64,000 nt of DNA from Motiliproteus sp965230735. Its GTDB lineage: Bacteria > Pseudomonadota > Gammaproteobacteria > Pseudomonadales > Balneatricaceae. The DNA lies in assembly GCF_965230735.1 (NCBI RefSeq), contig NZ_OZ246016.1, forward strand, positions 1,922,001-1,986,000, in the 5' to 3' direction. Every line of letters starts with the position of its first letter. Position 1 is the stretch's first letter. Shown piece by piece: positions 61,277 to 64,000 of the stretch. The notes below the pieces were generated by a model, which was not told where the DNA came from, made no database searches, and was given only the letters and a program-made list of their open reading frames with translations. Both the position numbers and the translations under genes were made by a program.

Positions 61277-62179
61277 ATGAATAACTTTCGCTTTAACTTG
61301 AAACACTTGCGTTATTTTTGGACCGTCGCCGGCTGCGGTACCATTACCGAAGCCTCGGAGATTCTCTGTCTGACGCCGCAGACGATCAGCGGCCAGCTAC
61401 GGGAACTGGAGCATCAGATCGGCGCCAAACTGTTTCGTAAAGAGGGACGCAACCTGGCGCTGACCGATATCGGCCAGACCGTTTTTTCCTATGCCGACGA
61501 GATGTTTTCCATCGGGCTGGAATTACAGGATCTTCTCGCCGGTAATCAGGGTACGGTCGAAAACCTGAAGGTTGGGGTCGCGATGGTTGTTCCCAAGTTG
61601 TTGGCCTATCGGGTGTTGGAGCCGGTGCTGCAATACGACCCGCCAGTACAGTTGATGTGTCATGAAGCGCCGTTGGTTGACCTGTTGGCGGAACTGGCGG
61701 TGCATAAGCTCGACATCGTTATCGCCGACAGCCCGATCAATCCGACCTTGAATGTGAAGGCGTATAACCACCTGCTGGGCGAATCCAGCATCAGCTTTTT
61801 CGCCACGCCGGCGTTGGCCCGTCAGCTCGAGCAGGACTTCCCCCAAAGCCTGGATCAATCACCGATGTTGATGCCCAGCAACGGCAGTAATCTTAGACGG
61901 GAACTGGATCGTTGGTTGGACCGGCATCAGTTGAGGCCCGTGATAGCGGCAGAGTTCGATGATCGCGCCCTGATGAAGGCCTTCGGTGAGCGCGGTGCCG
62001 GGGTGTTCAGTTCACCTAGCGCGGTTGAGCAGGATGTGTTGGACAAGTACGGGGTCGAAGTTATCGGTCGAACCGATGAGGTGATGGAGCGATTTTTTGT
62101 CATCTCTGCCGAACGCAAGATCAAGCATCCGGCGGTCAACCTGATTACCGAAAATGCGCGAAATGCGCTGTTTGTGTAG
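61277..62179 (+). CDS. nhaR: NhaR-like LysR regulator
   Basis: 300 residues from the ATG at 61277 (GGAAGGG upstream; the open frame continues 42 codons into the Usp gene). The N-terminus FNLKHLRYFWTVAGCGTITE and ILCLTPQTISGQLRELEHQI are typical of NhaR, the sodium-responsive activator of Na+/H+ antiporter genes. The effector domain has MCHEAPLVDLLAELAVHKLD. Its place behind the Mrp-like operon makes it the likely regulator of that operon. Confidence 0.88.
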   Translation: MNNFRFNLKHLRYFWTVAGCGTITEASEILCLTPQTISGQLRELEHQIGAKLFRKEGRNLALTDIGQTVFSYADEMFSIGLELQDLLAGNQGTVENLKVGVAMVVPKLLAYRVLEPVLQYDPPVQLMCHEAPLVDLLAELAVHKLDIVIADSPINPTLNVKAYNHLLGESSISFFATPALARQLEQDFPQSLDQSPMLMPSNGSNLRRELDRWLDRHQLRPVIAAEFDDRALMKAFGERGAGVFSSPSAVEQDVLDKYGVEVIGRTDEVMERFFVISAERKIKHPAVNLITENARNALFV

Positions 62180-62228
62180 CTAGGCCTGAATGCTTTTCGG
62201 GCTTTATCGAACTTGGGCCTGAAGGCTC

Positions 62229-62326
62229 GATCAAGTCGATGGCTCTGATGAAATCGAGACCTGGATGAAGTCAAAACCTTGGATGAGGTCGAAGGCTTGG
62301 ATGAAGTTTCATCCTCGGATGAAAAG
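62229..62326. repeat. Degenerate 18-base tandem repeat, consensus GATGAAGTCGAAACCTTG
   Basis: Units begin at 62229, 62247, 62264, 62282, 62300 and 62318 (spacing 18, one of 17). The units diverge but keep GATGA-GTC. It lies in the 235-base gap between nhaR and the convergent CBS gene. Too short and degenerate, without spacers, for CRISPR. Confidence 0.75.
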
Positions 62327-62414
62327 CTGCGGCTGCTCCGGGAACCGACGGCCAGGACAGGCCTGGCCGTTGCTGGGTATGGCCCCCAGCTGATTTTAGG
62401 CTCGCAAATTGAGC

Positions 62415-63056
62415 TTAGGCCCAGAGATTGAGTTTAGGCTCTTCCGACAGAACCCTGAGAATATCGCCACGGGTCAGAATCCCAGCCAGCTTACCGTTGT
62501 CGATCACGGGCATGGCATGCTGGTTATGATCAACCATCACCCTGGCAATTCGTCGAACCGAAGAAACGGGCTCAGTGGTGATCACTTCGTCGGACATGAT
62601 CGATCCGACTCGTTTGGTAGCCAACTCTTCGACATCCCAGTGATCGTCGAAAATATGCTTTTCGATATCGCGCCGGGACAACATCGACACGATACCGACG
62701 CCTTTTTGCACTACCGGCAATTGCTTGATGTCGTACAGCTGCAGCCAGCGCCAGGCATCAGACAACCAATCTTCGGGTGATACGGTATAGACCTGGGTCG
62801 ACATCACCTGGTGGGCGTGTACGACGGGCTCGTTGACCCGCAGCTTCAGCGCTCGTTTATAGAGCTCGTCGGCTTTCAGGTATCTGGGGGTGTTGCTGGG
62901 TTGCTGGGTAAAAGCGACCACGGTTCCGCGGGGCTCGGTTTCATCCCAGAAGGCTTTGGTACGATTGAGGCGAATGGGTGCCGGTTTCTTGTGTTTATTG
63001 ATCAGTTCAAGGGTACCGCGAAGTTTTAACCCGTGCTTATCGTGAATAGCAAACAT
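62415..63056 (-). CDS. CBS-pair domain protein
   Basis: 213 residues. The N-terminal part (about 1-80, beginning MFAIHDKHGLKLRGTLELIN) is not recognised. It is followed by two CBS motifs: VMSTQVYTVSPEDWLSDAWR with LPVVQKGVGIVSMLSRRDI, and IMSDEVITTEPVSSVRRIAR with MPVIDNGKLAGILTRGDILR. It binds adenine nucleotides or ionic-strength signals. Next to the antiporter and nhaR genes, a link to ion homeostasis is possible. Confidence 0.85.
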   Translation of the reverse strand: MFAIHDKHGLKLRGTLELINKHKKPAPIRLNRTKAFWDETEPRGTVVAFTQQPSNTPRYLKADELYKRALKLRVNEPVVHAHQVMSTQVYTVSPEDWLSDAWRWLQLYDIKQLPVVQKGVGIVSMLSRRDIEKHIFDDHWDVEELATKRVGSIMSDEVITTEPVSSVRRIARVMVDHNQHAMPVIDNGKLAGILTRGDILRVLSEEPKLNLWA

Positions 63057-63191
63057 TGCACTGCCCTCTGTTAGGTAACCAAGTGCAATGGTAGGTTATT
63101 TTTTCCGGTGTGAAATTTCACTTTGTCAGGTTTTCAGATCGGTTTTTTCGAACTATGAAGAACCTTGGGATGGCCGGGCTCTACAACCGAA

Positions 63192-64000
63192 TCATGCCGG
63201 CCGAAGAATCAACACATCCCGAACGATCGATTCGCTCATCCGGTGCGCCGCGCTAAAGTCGGTGGCCCGGTAGCCCTGACCCTCAAAAGCCTCGATCATC
63301 GCCGCCCGTTTTGGGTTGTTGCTGTTGAATGCCAGGACCAGTGCCGATTGCTGCTTCAGGCAGTGGCGCCACACCGGTGCGCACTGACGAATGACGTCCA
63401 GCGGATTACGGGTTTTGTCGGTGGTGAAGTGCTGAACGCCGTAGGGCAGGTCGCACACCAGCAGGTCGAACTTGTCTTTTTTCAGTAGCTGGTCGGCGTC
63501 GCGGGCATCGCCGCTGATCACCCGCAGGCTGGTTTGTTCGGCACTGAAGTCGAGAAACTTACCGGCACTCTTGCGTTTCTGGCCGGTAATGCTGCCCTGG
63601 CTGAGCTTGTGTTTTTGGCGGTGCAGCTTGGTCCACTTTTTCAGGTTGCGTTGAATGTCGTCCAGCGCCTTGGCGTCCTGTTCCAAGCCCTTGCTGTTAA
63701 GTCCGTAACGCATCGCCCACAGCAGGGTGGTGGCACGCCCGCACATGGGGTCGAGCAGTTTGACGCCGCTCGAGGTGGCCGGGTCGATGCCAAGCTCGGC
63801 CAGACCCACGTTGATCAGCATCTGGGTCAGGTGTTCGTTGGTCTTGCCCTTGAACTTGCTGCCGAAGACGAAATCCGGATGCAGCTGGAAGTCGGCCTGC
63901 TGTGCCAGCGGCTGCAGTCGGTCACCGTCGATCCGGAAAAGTCCCTGCACAAATGACAGACGCAGCAGGGCTTGATGCTCCGATTCCTCGGCTTCGAGTT
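63192..64000 (-). CDS. SAM-dependent RNA methyltransferase of the TRM11/UPF0020 type (5' end outside window)
   Basis: About 269 residues visible; the frame stays open through the right edge (LEAEESEHQALLRLSFVQGL), so the GTG at 63950 is not the true start. Methyltransferase blocks: FGSKFKGKTNEHLTQMLINV, the SAM site LLDPMCGRATTLLWAMRYG, and the catalytic VCDLPYGVQH (DPPY-type). The family methylates guanosines of tRNA or rRNA. N-terminal RNA-binding part unseen. Confidence 0.82.
   Translation of the reverse strand, partial: LEAEESEHQALLRLSFVQGLFRIDGDRLQPLAQQADFQLHPDFVFGSKFKGKTNEHLTQMLINVGLAELGIDPATSSGVKLLDPMCGRATTLLWAMRYGLNSKGLEQDAKALDDIQRNLKKWTKLHRQKHKLSQGSITGQKRKSAGKFLDFSAEQTSLRVISGDARDADQLLKKDKFDLLVCDLPYGVQHFTTDKTRNPLDVIRQCAPVWRHCLKQQSALVLAFNSNNPKRAAMIEAFEGQGYRATDFSAAHRMSESIVRDVLILRPA

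Noticed and set aside
62229..62326. CRISPR array
   Set aside because: Units are degenerate, contiguous and only 18 bases long, with no spacers and no cas genes.

Overview
The window reads as a chromosome segment of a heterotrophic, probably marine gammaproteobacterium. The GC-rich Oceanospirillales-like gene style, an organosulfonate catabolism locus, a TRAP transporter with a universal stress partner, an Mrp-type cation/proton antiporter with NhaR, and a PilJ-type chemoreceptor all point that way. Taxonomy is inferred from gene content only. No rRNA, tRNA, CRISPR array or transposase was seen.

Region by region: (1) 1-2121 (minus): etfB-etfA-purU, an electron-transfer flavoprotein and formyl-tetrahydrofolate deformylase, a set typical of N-methyl compound oxidation. 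(2) 2475-5185: tauABC, a taurine-type ABC importer. (3) About 5.3-7.8 kb: an AT-rich insert with an AAA ATPase plus a DUF4276 protein, a PARIS/OLD-like candidate defence pair. (4) 7.8-15.6 kb: two overlapping LysR genes diverging from a dimethylglycine dehydrogenase-like flavoprotein with a GcvT domain. These are followed by a class V aminotransferase, a GlcG/HbpS protein, a double-ACT (GcvR-like) protein and an XRE-cupin regulator. (5) 16.2-26.9 kb: two almost identical xsc-pta copies (sulfoacetaldehyde acetyltransferase and phosphate acetyltransferase) in a 2,995-bp direct repeat 5,479 bp apart. A cyclic-nucleotide-binding protein and two small membrane proteins lie between them. A TauE/SafE exporter, a DUF6506 protein and a ThiM-like kinase follow. 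(6) 27-32.9 kb: small accessory genes, including a second AT-rich insert (28.0-29.2 kb) coding a protein with Clp-N-like repeats and a TIR/deoxyribosyltransferase-like effector domain. (7) 33.1-36.8 kb (minus): a TRAP transporter with a UspA protein. (8) 37.3-52.9 kb: a TetR regulator with an MBL hydrolase, a thioredoxin-fold protein, a chemoreceptor with C-terminal PilZ, RhlE, RsuA, a DnaQ-like exonuclease, LysE, a truncated hemoglobin beside a cyclase-ATPase, a nitrilase broken by one in-frame stop, and LhgO. (9) 53.2-62.2 kb: an Mrp/Mbh-like antiporter operon with three large NuoL/M/N-type subunits, a tandem Usp protein and NhaR. (10) To the right edge: a CBS-domain protein and a partial RNA methyltransferase.

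How the genes may work together: taurine (or an N-methylated taurine) enters through TauABC and perhaps the TRAP system. The GcvT-type dehydrogenase, passing electrons to EtfAB, could remove N-methyl groups onto tetrahydrofolate, with PurU recovering tetrahydrofolate. The class V aminotransferase is a candidate for making sulfoacetaldehyde, because no class III Tpa or TauXY is visible. Xsc then releases sulfite and acetyl phosphate, Pta makes acetyl-CoA, and TauE exports the sulfite. The enzyme identities of Xsc, Pta and TauABC are firm by sequence; the demethylation and aminotransferase roles are inference.

The most interesting items are the two defence-like inserts, the near-perfect xsc-pta duplication with different upstream regions, the possible AUC start of the DUF2238 gene at the edge of an insert, and the nonsense-interrupted nitrilase.
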